NCBI GenBank assembly: GCA_934525065.1
Contig: CAKSYX010000015.1
Location: 1-37,673 of the forward strand
DNA from: an uncultured Eubacteriales bacterium
GTDB taxonomy: Bacteria > Bacillota > Clostridia > Oscillospirales > Acutalibacteraceae
DNA length: 37,673 nt
Reading direction: 5' to 3'
This document shows, piece by piece, positions 30,971 through 37,673 of the stretch. Below the pieces are notes generated by a model, which had not been told where the DNA came from, did not search any database, and saw nothing but the letters and a program-made list of their open reading frames with translations. The first letter of the stretch is position 1, and the number at the start of each line of letters is the position of its first letter. The position numbers and the translations under genes are program-made.

Positions 30971-31001
30971 ATCGGTATATCAGATTCGGAGGTCATGAAA
31001 A

Positions 31002-31280
31002 ATGGCAATTAAGACTGGCGAAAAGCTTATTACAAAAAGCCACGGAAAATCAAACCTCGTGGTCTGCCCTGGCTGCAAAAAAGAGGTCAATTTTGCGCTT
31101 TTTGAAAATATCGACCTTTCTGCCGTTGCGCTGCTTTTGAAAAAGAGGAACGGCTGTTTTGCCGTCTGCCCGCAGTGCGCGAAAATTTTTTCCGTCAATG
31201 AAAACTATATTCACGAAAAGGAGCGCGGAACAGCCTGCGCAATGACGCAAAGCGACCTTGAGGAGCTTAAAAAAGCATGA
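31002..31280 (+). CDS. Small zinc-ribbon-like protein of unknown function
   Basis: This 92-residue soluble protein has two CxxC knuckles, VVCPGCKK near residue 22 and AVCPQCAK near residue 56, spaced as in a zinc ribbon. The middle is LFENIDLSAVALLLKKRNG. I do not recognise a named family. It has a clear promoter and GGAGG upstream of the ATG, and overlaps the next gene by 4 bp (ATGA). The co-transcribed partner is a DUF1294 membrane protein. An earlier frame-shifted ORF at 30952 is rejected. Confidence 0.82.
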   Translation: MAIKTGEKLITKSHGKSNLVVCPGCKKEVNFALFENIDLSAVALLLKKRNGCFAVCPQCAKIFSVNENYIHEKERGTACAMTQSDLEELKKA

Positions 31281-31579
31281 GCACCAAGCAAAAGCTTTTG
31301 ATTTTTGGCATATACCTGCTCACCGTCTCGTTTTTTGCTTTTGTTCTGACCGTACTTGACAAGCGAAACGCCAAAAAGGGACGCCGCCGTGTCAGCGAAA
31401 AGGCACTGTTCGCAGCTGCAATTTTGGGCGGCAGTCTTTGCGAATACCTTACTATGAGAGCCTTTCGCCACAAAACGCTCCACAAAAGGTTCATGCTCGG
31501 CCTTCCGGCAATTATGCTCCTTCAGGCTGCTGCCGCAGTGTGTATATATTACTTCTTTTATTTTCAGCCTGTTCAATAA
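31277..31579 (+). CDS. DUF1294 family membrane protein
   Basis: This 100-residue protein has an N-terminal transmembrane helix, a conserved cytoplasmic-looking segment LDKRNAKKGRRRVSEKAL, a second hydrophobic part (AAAILGGSLCEYLTMRAFRH) with the DUF1294 motif FRHKTLHKRF, and a final helix. The function of the family is unknown. Its start overlaps the zinc-ribbon gene stop (ATGA), so the two are translated together. A strong terminator follows. Confidence 0.85.
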   Translation: MSTKQKLLIFGIYLLTVSFFAFVLTVLDKRNAKKGRRRVSEKALFAAAILGGSLCEYLTMRAFRHKTLHKRFMLGLPAIMLLQAAAAVCIYYFFYFQPVQ

Positions 31580-31584
31580 TTCTC

Positions 31585-31617
31585 CGGCTGCCGCATTTGC
31601 GGCAGCCGTTTTTTTTT
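31585..31617 (+). terminator. Intrinsic terminator of the DUF1294 operon
   Basis: A perfect 10-bp stem, CGGCTGCCGC with GCGGCAGCCG, has an ATTT loop and is followed by nine T. The other strand has no T-run, so it serves the plus-strand genes. Confidence 0.93.
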
Positions 31618-31619
31618 GC

Positions 31620-33152
31620 TTAGACGCAGGGAATCATCAGCATCCTTTCGTCCTCTGTTTCATCACCCTTGAGGTCATTCTCTTCTCTGACCGCTTCAAG
31701 CGTTGTTGAATATCTTTTTGCAATGTTCCAAAGCTTCTCCCCCTTTTTGCAGTAACAGACAATGAGAGCGGCGCCGTTTTCTTCGTCCGGTGCATCGTCA
31801 CAGCTGACAGAGGTGCAAATTCGCTTTTCCACGGAGGAATAGACGTTAAAGTATGCACTGAAAACGACGCGGAGGTCGATTTTGCTGTCTGTCCGCGCAA
31901 CACCTTCAATCTCTTCAACATATACGCTCGGTGTGCAGATAATTTTTCCGCACTCAACCGCCGCAGTTGTCCGGCAGGTATAATCAACGGTTTTTTCGGT
32001 GTACTGAATCATACCTTCCTCATCAATAAACAGAAGGCCGACGAGAAGGTTCATATTAAGCTCAAGCTTTTTTCCCTCGGCAGTTACGGTCGGAGTAATT
32101 TTTACGCATCTTACGTCAACAACGCTCTTTGCGTTCCGGCCGGAAAGCTCAACGGTTTTGCGGAAGGTTTCGCGGCTGTCAAAGGTATGAGCTTTTTTGA
32201 GGAAGCTCACCCGACCGAATTCGGCGTTCATTCTGAAGCGCGTTGAATAGCAGTCGTCAATAAGCTCAATCGCCTTTGTTTCATAACCTTCAACAAAAGC
32301 ACAAACCTTTGCCGCAATTTCAAGCAGACGGTTGCTGCCGGAGGAATCCGCCCTCGGCTGAAGGCTCAGTGAGCGGACGTAAAGGCGCACAAAGCACTGT
32401 GTATCCTCTGTGACATCGGGAACTTCGATTATCTGGCTTATGGGCATTGAATGGCGAAGACATTCAAGCTCGCCTTCGGCAGAGTCTCCGCAATAAAGCA
32501 CCTCGGTCAAAAGCTCGCCTTTGAGAAGGAGTTTTCCGCTGACGGCTTTGACAGAGTCGAGTCTTGCGCGCGAATCGGAGCGGATAATTTTCCCTATGGG
32601 CTGCATCTTTTGGTCAATCGATGCAGTTTCGGACATATCAAAGCATTTTTCCGCGCAGACAACGGCACTCACAAAATCCGCCTCTTCGCGAAGCGTCTGC
32701 GCTCCGTCGTTTTCAATTTGCGATAGTACCTGAGTGTTCTCACGGGTATACGCTTTAAAATTCACAGAGACGTTGCCGTTCAGTGAACAGCGGCGCTGAC
32801 TTGCCGCGCGGCAGTTGACATATTCCGTATCCGCATTGCAGACAACAACGGCGTTTTCCGGAATATCTTTAAGCTCCGCGCTTTTTGAAAGGCCGATTTT
32901 GTGCTCAAAGCAGTCGGTTTTTTCCTCATTGTTCACATAGACGAGACGAATCACAATTTCACCCTCGGCGTTCACTTTTTCGCCCGAACGGCTGAGCATT
33001 GCAACGGACGGATCGACTGTACATTTCAGAATTCTCTTTATGTCCGAGCAATAATCCGGAAGGCTCAGTTCAAGGTCGATACTTTGTTCGGCGCAGACGG
33101 TACAGGCGCATTTCAAAACAGACAGTTCTTCTTTTTTCAATTCAAAGCTCAT
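31620..33152 (-). CDS. SipL-like spore coat protein, DUF3794 plus LysM
   Basis: This 510-residue protein has repeated DUF3794 (SPOCS) modules across about 1-440: LELSLPDYCSDIKRILKC, a second repeat near SISQIIEVPDV-type sequence and a third near LLVGLLFIDEEGMIQYTEKT. A C-terminal LysM ends it (YCKKGEKLWNIAKRYSTTLE). This matches the domain layout of C. difficile SipL, which binds SpoIVA and tethers the coat to the forespore. AAGGAG lies 8 bp before the ATG at 33152. The upstream DNA is almost entirely a MITE-like element. Confidence 0.88.
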   Translation of the reverse strand: MSFELKKEELSVLKCACTVCAEQSIDLELSLPDYCSDIKRILKCTVDPSVAMLSRSGEKVNAEGEIVIRLVYVNNEEKTDCFEHKIGLSKSAELKDIPENAVVVCNADTEYVNCRAASQRRCSLNGNVSVNFKAYTRENTQVLSQIENDGAQTLREEADFVSAVVCAEKCFDMSETASIDQKMQPIGKIIRSDSRARLDSVKAVSGKLLLKGELLTEVLYCGDSAEGELECLRHSMPISQIIEVPDVTEDTQCFVRLYVRSLSLQPRADSSGSNRLLEIAAKVCAFVEGYETKAIELIDDCYSTRFRMNAEFGRVSFLKKAHTFDSRETFRKTVELSGRNAKSVVDVRCVKITPTVTAEGKKLELNMNLLVGLLFIDEEGMIQYTEKTVDYTCRTTAAVECGKIICTPSVYVEEIEGVARTDSKIDLRVVFSAYFNVYSSVEKRICTSVSCDDAPDEENGAALIVCYCKKGEKLWNIAKRYSTTLEAVREENDLKGDETEDERMLMIPCV

Positions 33153-33194
33153 GTTGACATCTCCTTTTTGCCGCACTCTGACGGACTGACTTAT

Positions 33195-33474
33195 TTAAGC
33201 TGAGGGTAATTGAACCCAATGTGCCTGAAGAATTTGTTTTCCCGCACATTGCGGCATTTTTTGGTACGCTTACGTCAGTATGGCTTTGGCAAAGAAGCAC
33301 CACACTGCACGAAAAAACAAGTCCTTCAGGTGCGAAGCAGTTTTTAAAGAGCAAATTTTTGTCGAGACAAGGCGAAAAGCTGAGTAATGCTGACGCATTG
33401 CGAGGCGTTTTAACGCAGTATCGGCGGAAATTTGCCTTTAAAAACCGCATTGGGTTCGACTCTCCTCAGTTTAA
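33195..33474. mobile_element. MITE-like element with terminal inverted repeats and two hairpin arms
   Basis: The 27-bp ends (33195-33221 and 33448-33474) are inverted repeats matching at 22 of 27 positions; both start TTAA and share CTGAGG and GAACCCAATG. Between them lie two long imperfect hairpins. Arm A, 33224-33330, is closed by CCTGAAG/CTTCAGG. Arm B, 33337-33448, is closed by GCAGTTTTTAAAG against CTTTAAAAACCGC and tipped by AATGC-TGAC-GCATT. The whole can fold as a three-way junction. No ORF is credible in it. Flanking sequence is AT-rich, and a TTAA or TA target duplication is possible. The size and ends fit a non-autonomous transposon derivative, but the parent family is unknown. Confidence 0.75.
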
Positions 33475-33503
33475 GATATATTCGTCCGACTGTAATAATA
33501 TGA
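33475..33503 (-). promoter_or_regulatory. Possible sigma-E-type promoter abutting the MITE
   Basis: On the minus strand TCATATT is followed, after 14 bp, by AATATATC. This loosely fits the sigma-E pattern (KMATATT, 14 bp, CATACAnT). It lies immediately outside the MITE end, upstream of the SipL-like gene. The match is partial. Confidence 0.3.
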
Positions 33504-33558
33504 AAGACAAAAAGAAACAGCCGCAGCGCACGGCAAATTTTTATCCGTGCATTGCGGC
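33502..33558 (-). terminator. Intrinsic terminator of the ACT-PFL operon
   Basis: A long stem (33520-33533 with 33545-33558; GCCGCA..GCACGG against CCGTGC..TGCGGC) is followed on the minus strand by TGTTTCTTTTTGTC. It lies 21 bp past the PFL stop and isolates the downstream SipL-like gene. Confidence 0.85.
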
Positions 33559-33578
33559 CGATATAATTCTGTTTTTGT

Positions 33579-34940
33579 TCAATTTTTAAGCGAGTGCATC
33601 GGTGCGGGTATTCTTCCTCCGCGCGAAATGAAATCGCAGGATGAAAACGGTCTGACCTCCATGACCGGAGCAGAGCCGAGCAGTCCGCCGAATTCAACGA
33701 TGTCTCCGACTTTTTTGCCGGGAGCGGGAATAAGTCTGACTGCCGTTGTTTTGCAGTTGACAACGCCGATTGCAGCCTCGTCTGCAATTATCGCGCTGAT
33801 TGTCTGTGCACTTGTGTCTCCGGGAACGGCAATCATATCAAGGCCGACGGAGCAAACGCAGGTCATGGCCTCAAGCTTTTCAAGCGAAAGCGAACCGCCT
33901 TGAGCAGCGGCTATCATGCCCTCATCCTCGCTCACGGGAATGAATGCACCGGAAAGTCCTCCAACGTGGTTGCTCGCCATCACGCCGCCTTTTTTGACTG
34001 CGTCGTTGAGGAGGGCAAGTGCCGCCGTGGTTCCGTGGGTTCCGCATTTTTCAAGACCCATTTCTTCAAGGATACGTGCAACGGAGTCTCCCCTTTCGGG
34101 TGTCGGAGCAAGCGAAAGGTCAACGATTCCGAACGGAACACCGAGCCTTTGAGAAGCTTCATGAGCCACAAGCTGACCCATGCGTGTAATTTTGAAGGCG
34201 GTTTTTTTAATCGTTTCGGCAACAACGTCAAACGGTTCACCCTCACAGCTTTTCAATGCATGGTGAACCACACCCGGACCGCTGACACCGACGTTTATTA
34301 CACATTCAGGCTCACCGACACCGTGAAACGCCCCGGCCATGAACGGATTATCTTCAACGGCGTTGGCAAAAACAACGAGCTTTGCACAACCGAATCCGCC
34401 CGAAGACGCAGTTCTTTCGGCAGTTTTTTTGATTGTTTTTCCCATGAGCGCAACGGCATCCATATTGATTCCTGACTTTGTTGAAGCCACGCAGACGCTT
34501 GAGCAAACGCGGTCGGTCACGGCAAGTGCTTCCGGAATTGAAGCAATAAGGCGGCGGTCGCTTTCCGTAAAGCCCTTATTGACAAGGGCAGAAAAGCCTC
34601 CGATAAAATTGACGCCGCATTTTTTGGCCGCTTCATCAAGCGAAACGGCAAGGGGAACAAAGCTTTCCCCGCGGCAGGCCGCACCGACAAGTGCAATCGG
34701 CGTGACCGAAATACGCTTATTAACGATAGGAATTCCAAACTCGCGTTCGATCTGTTCGCCGGTTTCAACAAGGTGCTCTGCTTTGCGGCAGATTTTATCA
34801 TAGATTTTCCGGGAGCATTTTTCAACGCTTTCATCCGCGCAGTCGAGAAGCGAGATTCCCATCGTTACCGTTCTCACGTCGAGGTGCTGGTTGTCGATCA
34901 TGTCGAGAGTGCTGATAATATCCTTTGCATCAAACATCAT
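33579..34940 (-). CDS. PFL family protein (UPF0210/DUF711)
   Basis: This 453-residue soluble protein matches UPF0210: DVRTVTMGISLLDCADES near the start, GFSALVNKGFTESDRRLI, SGINMDAVALMGK and a glycine-rich middle (INVGVSGPGVVHHAL). The fold is related to pyruvate-formate lyase, but the catalytic chemistry of the family is unproven. It is preceded by the ACT-domain gene with a 14-bp gap; this pairing is conserved in Firmicutes, so the ACT protein may be its regulatory partner. Two adjacent ATGs are possible starts. Confidence 0.93.
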   Translation of the reverse strand: MMFDAKDIISTLDMIDNQHLDVRTVTMGISLLDCADESVEKCSRKIYDKICRKAEHLVETGEQIEREFGIPIVNKRISVTPIALVGAACRGESFVPLAVSLDEAAKKCGVNFIGGFSALVNKGFTESDRRLIASIPEALAVTDRVCSSVCVASTKSGINMDAVALMGKTIKKTAERTASSGGFGCAKLVVFANAVEDNPFMAGAFHGVGEPECVINVGVSGPGVVHHALKSCEGEPFDVVAETIKKTAFKITRMGQLVAHEASQRLGVPFGIVDLSLAPTPERGDSVARILEEMGLEKCGTHGTTAALALLNDAVKKGGVMASNHVGGLSGAFIPVSEDEGMIAAAQGGSLSLEKLEAMTCVCSVGLDMIAVPGDTSAQTISAIIADEAAIGVVNCKTTAVRLIPAPGKKVGDIVEFGGLLGSAPVMEVRPFSSCDFISRGGRIPAPMHSLKN

Positions 34941-34954
34941 AAGACATCACCCCA

Positions 34955-35224
34955 TCAGACTCTGTGCATGAGCGTGAAAATGTCCTCACGCTGAGTATGT
35001 ATTGCAAGACCCATCTTTTTTCCGAGTTCATCAAGCTCCGCGGCAAGCTCGGCAACGCCTTTTTTGCTCTTTTGGGTTTCAACAAGCATTGACATTGTGA
35101 AAAACTCCTGCATAACAGTCTGGCTGATATCCAGAATATTGACATTGTTCTTGCTGAGAAGAGTACAAACGGCTGCGATAATTCCGGTCGTATCCTTTCC
35201 GGTCACGGTAACTATTGCTTTCAT
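34955..35224 (-). CDS. ACT domain protein (UPF0237)
   Basis: This 89-residue protein is a single ACT domain: MKAIVTVTGKDTTGIIAAVC, then NVNILDISQTVMQEFFTMSM. ACT domains bind amino acids or other small ligands and often dimerise. It is the first gene of a two-gene operon with the PFL protein and has a strong promoter. Length is exactly that expected for UPF0237. Confidence 0.95.
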   Translation of the reverse strand: MKAIVTVTGKDTTGIIAAVCTLLSKNNVNILDISQTVMQEFFTMSMLVETQKSKKGVAELAAELDELGKKMGLAIHTQREDIFTLMHRV

Positions 35225-35260
35225 AAAACCACCCTTTCGCAGTGAAAATAGATGTCTCCT

Positions 35261-35288
35261 ATTATACTTTAAATAGGTAAAATGTCAA
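35261..35288 (-). promoter_or_regulatory. Sigma-A promoter of the ACT-PFL operon
   Basis: On the minus strand, TTGACA and TATAAT, both perfect, are 16 bp apart and 37 bp upstream of the ACT gene start. Confidence 0.82.
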
Positions 35289-35367
35289 GCAGGCCACCGC
35301 ATTCAGACGCTTCAAACTTCCAAACACGGCGGCCTTGATTAAAATTTTTGCCTTTTTAATTTTCGGC

Positions 35368-35907
35368 TTATTCTTCCATCTGTTTTCCCAGAAAGGCCGC
35401 CGCAACCTGCGCGAGTTTTACGACTGTTTGGGTAGGAGCTTTTCCTTTTTCAGCACTCAGAAGAGCCACGGCGCCCATCACGTCACCTGCGCCGATTATC
35501 GGAAACATCACAGAAATTTCTCTCTCGTTTCCTTCGCAGAGTTCGAACTGTTCCTTTCCGCTTTCAAAAACAAAGCTGCTGCGCTTTTCCATATAGCTTT
35601 CAAGAAGCGGAGAAATGCGCTTTTCAAGAACATCCTTTTTCGGTATTCCCGATGCAGCAATAATATGATCCCTGTCGCATATCACGGCCGGATGGCCGGT
35701 CGTTCTGCTAAGAACATCCACATACTGTTTTGTGTACGGGCTGAGTTCACCTATCGGCGAATACTTTTTAAAAATAACTTCGCCGTTTGAGTCGGTATAA
35801 ATTTCGAGCGGGTCGCCCTCGCGGATACGCATTGTGCGTCTGATTTCCTTCGGAATTACAACACGACCGAGGTCATCGATCCTCCGAACAATTCCTGTTG
35901 CCTTCAT
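35368..35907 (-). CDS. spoVT: Stage V sporulation protein T
   Basis: This 179-residue regulator has an AbrB-type swapped-hairpin DNA-binding domain at 1-50 (MKATGIVRRIDDLGRVVIPK, then RIREGDPLEIYTD) and a C-terminal GAF-like domain. The Bacillus protein is 178 residues and tunes sigma-G genes in the forespore. The ATG at 35907 has GGGAG upstream; the longer ORF start is rejected. It appears to be single-gene, with a 143-bp gap to the ACT operon that holds an imperfect AGGCCGCCG/CGGTGGCCT hairpin and no good T-run. Confidence 0.96.
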   Translation of the reverse strand: MKATGIVRRIDDLGRVVIPKEIRRTMRIREGDPLEIYTDSNGEVIFKKYSPIGELSPYTKQYVDVLSRTTGHPAVICDRDHIIAASGIPKKDVLEKRISPLLESYMEKRSSFVFESGKEQFELCEGNEREISVMFPIIGAGDVMGAVALLSAEKGKAPTQTVVKLAQVAAAFLGKQMEE

Positions 35908-35942
35908 ATATCTTTCTCCCTTTTTTTCAAATGTTTGCTTTT

Positions 35943-35973
35943 TTAGTGTTCGCACGGAGAAAGGTTTTATTCA
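35943..35973 (-). promoter_or_regulatory. Possible sigma-G promoter of spoVT
   Basis: On the minus strand TGAATA is followed after 18 bp by ACACTAA, a weak fit to the sigma-F/G pattern (TGnATA, CATAnTA). It lies 36 bp upstream of spoVT, which is sigma-G-dependent in Bacillus. Confidence 0.3.
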
Positions 35974-36240
35974 AGCGGAAAACTTTGCCGAAAAGAATCG
36001 GCCGAAACGATTTGAAACCATTATATAGAGGTTGAAATTTGTCATATTTATATTTTTATTGCACTAATTTGAGCCGTAAACAGCCCTGCTCAAGACGCAA
36101 AAACAGAAAAAATACACTAAAAGTCCAACAAATATCTCTTTGCTCGTTAATACTTTCGGCAAAAAAGAAAACTCCGGGCATTGAGGACTTTCGCACCCCA
36201 TACTCGGAAAACTGCTTGATATAAGGACTTCTTCGACAGA

Positions 36241-36282
36241 AAAATAAAAAAATACGGTAGCCCATTGTATTATGGACTACCG
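36241..36282 (-). terminator. Intrinsic terminator in the spoVT-recombinase gap
   Basis: CGGTAGtCCA and TGGgCTACCG form the stem on the minus strand, followed by TATTTTTTTATTTT. It is a second terminator past the recombinase remnant. The rest of the 35908-36391 gap shows no gene; the short ORF at 36039-36224 is not credible. Confidence 0.8.
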
Positions 36283-36313
36283 CATTTTATGGCAACAGTT
36301 GATAATATTGATA

Positions 36314-36368
36314 CGGTTTCAAATGGTTTCACCCAAAAATGAAACCATAACTGTGGAAGTGAAACCAT
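36314..36368. repeat. Cluster of GGTTTCA/TGAAACC repeats
   Basis: Four copies of the heptamer in both orientations lie within 55 bp. ATGGTTTCA (36323-36331) and TGAAACCAT (36340-36348) form a 9-bp hairpin, and TGAAACCAT recurs at 36360-36368. Another TGAAACCAT lies at about 36012, near spoVT. It sits just 3' of the recombinase remnant, so an attachment-site or recombinase-binding role is possible but unproven. Confidence 0.5.
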
Positions 36369-36377
36369 CCGAATAAC

Positions 36378-36406
36378 AAAAAAGTTGGGGCTTATTCAGC
36401 CCCAAC
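36378..36406 (-). terminator. Intrinsic terminator overlapping the recombinase-remnant stop
   Basis: A 9-bp stem, GTTGGGGCT with AGCCCCAAC and loop GAATA on the minus strand, is followed by TTTTTTGTTATTC. The stop codon lies within the stem. Confidence 0.88.
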
Positions 36407-37390
36407 CTCAATGTCCGTTCCGTCCTTAAAGCGGAATGTTATTCTGTTGTCAGCGTGTACCGTTGCCGTTTCCAAAAGTGTAATCCATAGTCCTTCGTTC
36501 CAGGTCTCAAGGACGAGGGGCTTTTCTTTTATCGAGCCGATGAAAATTCTCAGTCCTCGGTCACGCTGCATCCGGCTTTCATGATCGGCGGTTGCCTTTT
36601 TCAGCTGACTTACCGCTTTCTCATACCGCTTGACCAGACGGTTGTATTTTTCGGTATATTCCTCCTGGGACTGCTGCGTGGTGGCGTTCTCCTTGATGCA
36701 CTGGCTGACCAGACCGGCAATAACTTGGATTTCCTCGTTCATGGTGTCTATTTCCGAATCCAGCTTAGAGCAGTCTGCAACAACCTCACGCATGACCTCG
36801 CAGGCCTGGATGACCTGCTCACGGTTGCCCATCAATTGATTATACGCTTGGAGGAACATCTGCTGTATGCTCTCGGTACTGAGAGTTGGCGTTCCGCACT
36901 TGGCTTTACCATTGAACTTGCTGTTACAGCGCCATACCTCTCTGCGATATGCATCCGTGGAGTGCCACACCTTTTTGCCGTAAAAACCACCGCAGTCTCC
37001 GCAAATCAGTTTGCTGGCAAAAAGACTGGAGCCGCTGTAGGAACGCCCTAAACTCTGGCGGCGGGCAATTTCGGCTTGTACTCTGTCGAAGTCCAATGCA
37101 GATATGATTGCCGGATGGCTACCCTCAACATAGTAACGATGTCTGTTCCACCAGATCTGCTTGCACCGGTCGGAGCAGAACAGCCGAGGTTTCGCATTTG
37201 GAGTGCGTATAAGTTCCGTACCACAATTCTTGCAGCACAGTTTTCCTGTGGAAGTCTCTGTGACCATACCGTTTCTACGGCAGAATGTTTTGATAGTGCT
37301 GACTGGGATGCCAAGGGTTTCTGATATGGCCGCATAAGTAGCCTTTTCATTTCTCATGGCTACAATCTGTTTTTTCTGCAAGTCCGTCAT
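36392..37390 (-). pseudogene. Fused remnant: HTH/zinc-finger protein joined to serine-recombinase C-terminus
   Basis: The 332-residue frame is open but chimeric. Residues about 1-86 match the small HTH plus zinc-knuckle protein of mobile elements (MTDLQKKQIVAMRNEKATYA, CKNCG, FCSDRCKQIWWN). From about residue 87 (YYVEGSHPAII) it is the C-terminal part of a large serine recombinase. That part has a zinc beta-ribbon (CGDCGGFYGKKVWH, WRCNSKFNGKAKC), a coiled coil and a terminal beta segment. The catalytic resolvase domain with its nucleophilic Ser is absent. The most likely origin is an in-frame deletion between two adjacent genes of an integrated element. GGAGG precedes the ATG, so it can still be expressed, but it should not recombine DNA. 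Confidence 0.8.
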
Positions 37391-37470
37391 AACGGATATC
37401 CTCCAATCCGAGGAGAACTCTCCTCAGTTGGCACTTGGTCAGCACATATGCGTTTTGACGAAAACTGGGC

Positions 37471-37516
37471 ATAAAAAATAAAGCCCACCGAAGAGAAAAA
37501 TCGCCTCGATGGGCTT
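37471..37516 (-). terminator. Intrinsic terminator after the LysM gene
   Basis: AAGCCCA and TGGGCTT bound a partly paired stem with a TTTTT-containing loop, followed on the minus strand by TATTTTTTATG. It begins 7 bp past the LysM stop codon. Confidence 0.8.
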
Positions 37517-37522
37517 AGTAGG

Positions 37523-37673
37523 TTACTTATTCGGGATTTTCAGCTTCATGCCGCTGTAAATGACATTGCTTTTCAGTCCGTTCAGGCTGACAATCTCCTT
37601 GTAGCGGCTGCCGTTGCCGATGTACTTCTTGGCGATAGCCCAAAGGGTATCCCCATGCACCACGGTATGGATG
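37523..37673 (-). CDS. LysM domain protein, 3' end only
   Basis: The last 49 codons of a minus-strand gene run off the right edge of the window. They encode a complete-looking LysM domain (TVVHGDTLWAIAKKYIGNGS, then KSNVIYSGMKLKIPNK and a TAA stop). LysM binds N-acetylglucosamine-containing glycan. The gene lies just upstream of the recombinase remnant, so it probably belongs to the same phage or conjugative element, for instance an endolysin or a tail/cell-wall protein. The N-terminal domain, which would decide, is outside the window. Confidence 0.85.
   Translation of the reverse strand, partial: IHTVVHGDTLWAIAKKYIGNGSRYKEIVSLNGLKSNVIYSGMKLKIPNK

Noticed and set aside
33221..33589. 122-residue ORF through the MITE
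   Set aside because: It spans the terminal repeat, both hairpins and a terminator. The open frame is a by-product of the palindromic sequence, not a transposase.
35289..35345. Imperfect hairpin AGGCCGCCG/CGGTGGCCT as a spoVT terminator
   Set aside because: The loop is long, one pair is mismatched and no T-run follows, so it is not called as a terminator.
36039..36224. 61-residue ORF in the gap between spoVT and the recombinase remnant
   Set aside because: It lacks an RBS, has low-complexity basic composition and no match to any family I know. It is treated as chance.
36314..36368. GGTTTCA/TGAAACC repeats considered as a CRISPR remnant
   Set aside because: The repeats are too short, occur in both orientations and have no uniform spacers or nearby cas genes.

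Overview
The window looks like chromosome from a spore-forming Clostridia bacterium, probably of the Oscillospiraceae/Ruminococcaceae type. Evidence is the co-occurrence of spoVT, a BofA-family gene and a SipL-like spore-coat gene, with a clostridial V-type ATPase operon, an FMN riboswitch in front of a RibU-type ECF protein, DUF1292 and the ACT/PFL (UPF0237-UPF0210) pair. I cannot name the genus. Ribosome binding sites are strong, and TTG or GTG starts are common.

Region by region. (1) 1-11 kb is one long minus-strand operon. It starts with a membrane-anchored protein-kinase-fold gene and continues with V-ATPase subunits G/H, I, K, E, C, F, A, B and D, then ylmH. The genes overlap or almost touch. 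The proteolipid K has the residues that bind Na+ in Enterococcus hirae NtpK. The kinase-fold protein has Asn where the catalytic Asp should be. (2) 11.1-12.5 kb, plus strand: a DUF1292 gene, a structured RNA that folds like 6S RNA and ends in an intrinsic terminator, and a TSUP (TauE/SafE) permease split into two overlapping half-genes. (3) 12.5-16.7 kb, minus strand: an OmpR-type response regulator, a sensor kinase and an HtrA protease, resembling a CssRS-HtrA envelope-stress module. T-rich boxes spaced 11-12 bp apart lie just upstream of htrA. (4) 16.8-19 kb: argS with its usual neighbour, a ywiB-like DUF1934 gene. (5) 19.4-24.6 kb: a secreted subtilase, a GPH-family sugar transporter and an orphan rfbA. 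(6) 24.7-26.9 kb: an ECF riboflavin transporter S component behind an FMN riboswitch, manA, and a divergent bofA-like gene. (7) 26.9-31.6 kb: an N-acetylmuramoyl-L-alanine amidase, a GHL10 lipoprotein, and a divergent pair of small genes (zinc-ribbon-like and DUF1294). (8) 31.6-36 kb: a SipL-like gene, the PFL/ACT pair and spoVT. (9) 36.4-37.7 kb: the edge of a decayed mobile element, with a recombinase remnant fused to a small HTH protein and the 3' end of a LysM gene.

Stretches without genes also hold structure. A 210-bp repeat with two nested perfect palindromes occurs twice (5-216 and 19151-19360), each time just 3' of a minus-strand gene. A 280-bp MITE-like element (33195-33474) has 27-bp terminal inverted repeats that enclose two long hairpins, so it can fold as a three-way junction. 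It lies between a candidate sigma-E promoter and the sipL-like gene, so it may form that gene's 5' leader. No rRNA, tRNA or CRISPR array was seen. All assignments come from reading the sequence; no database search was run.
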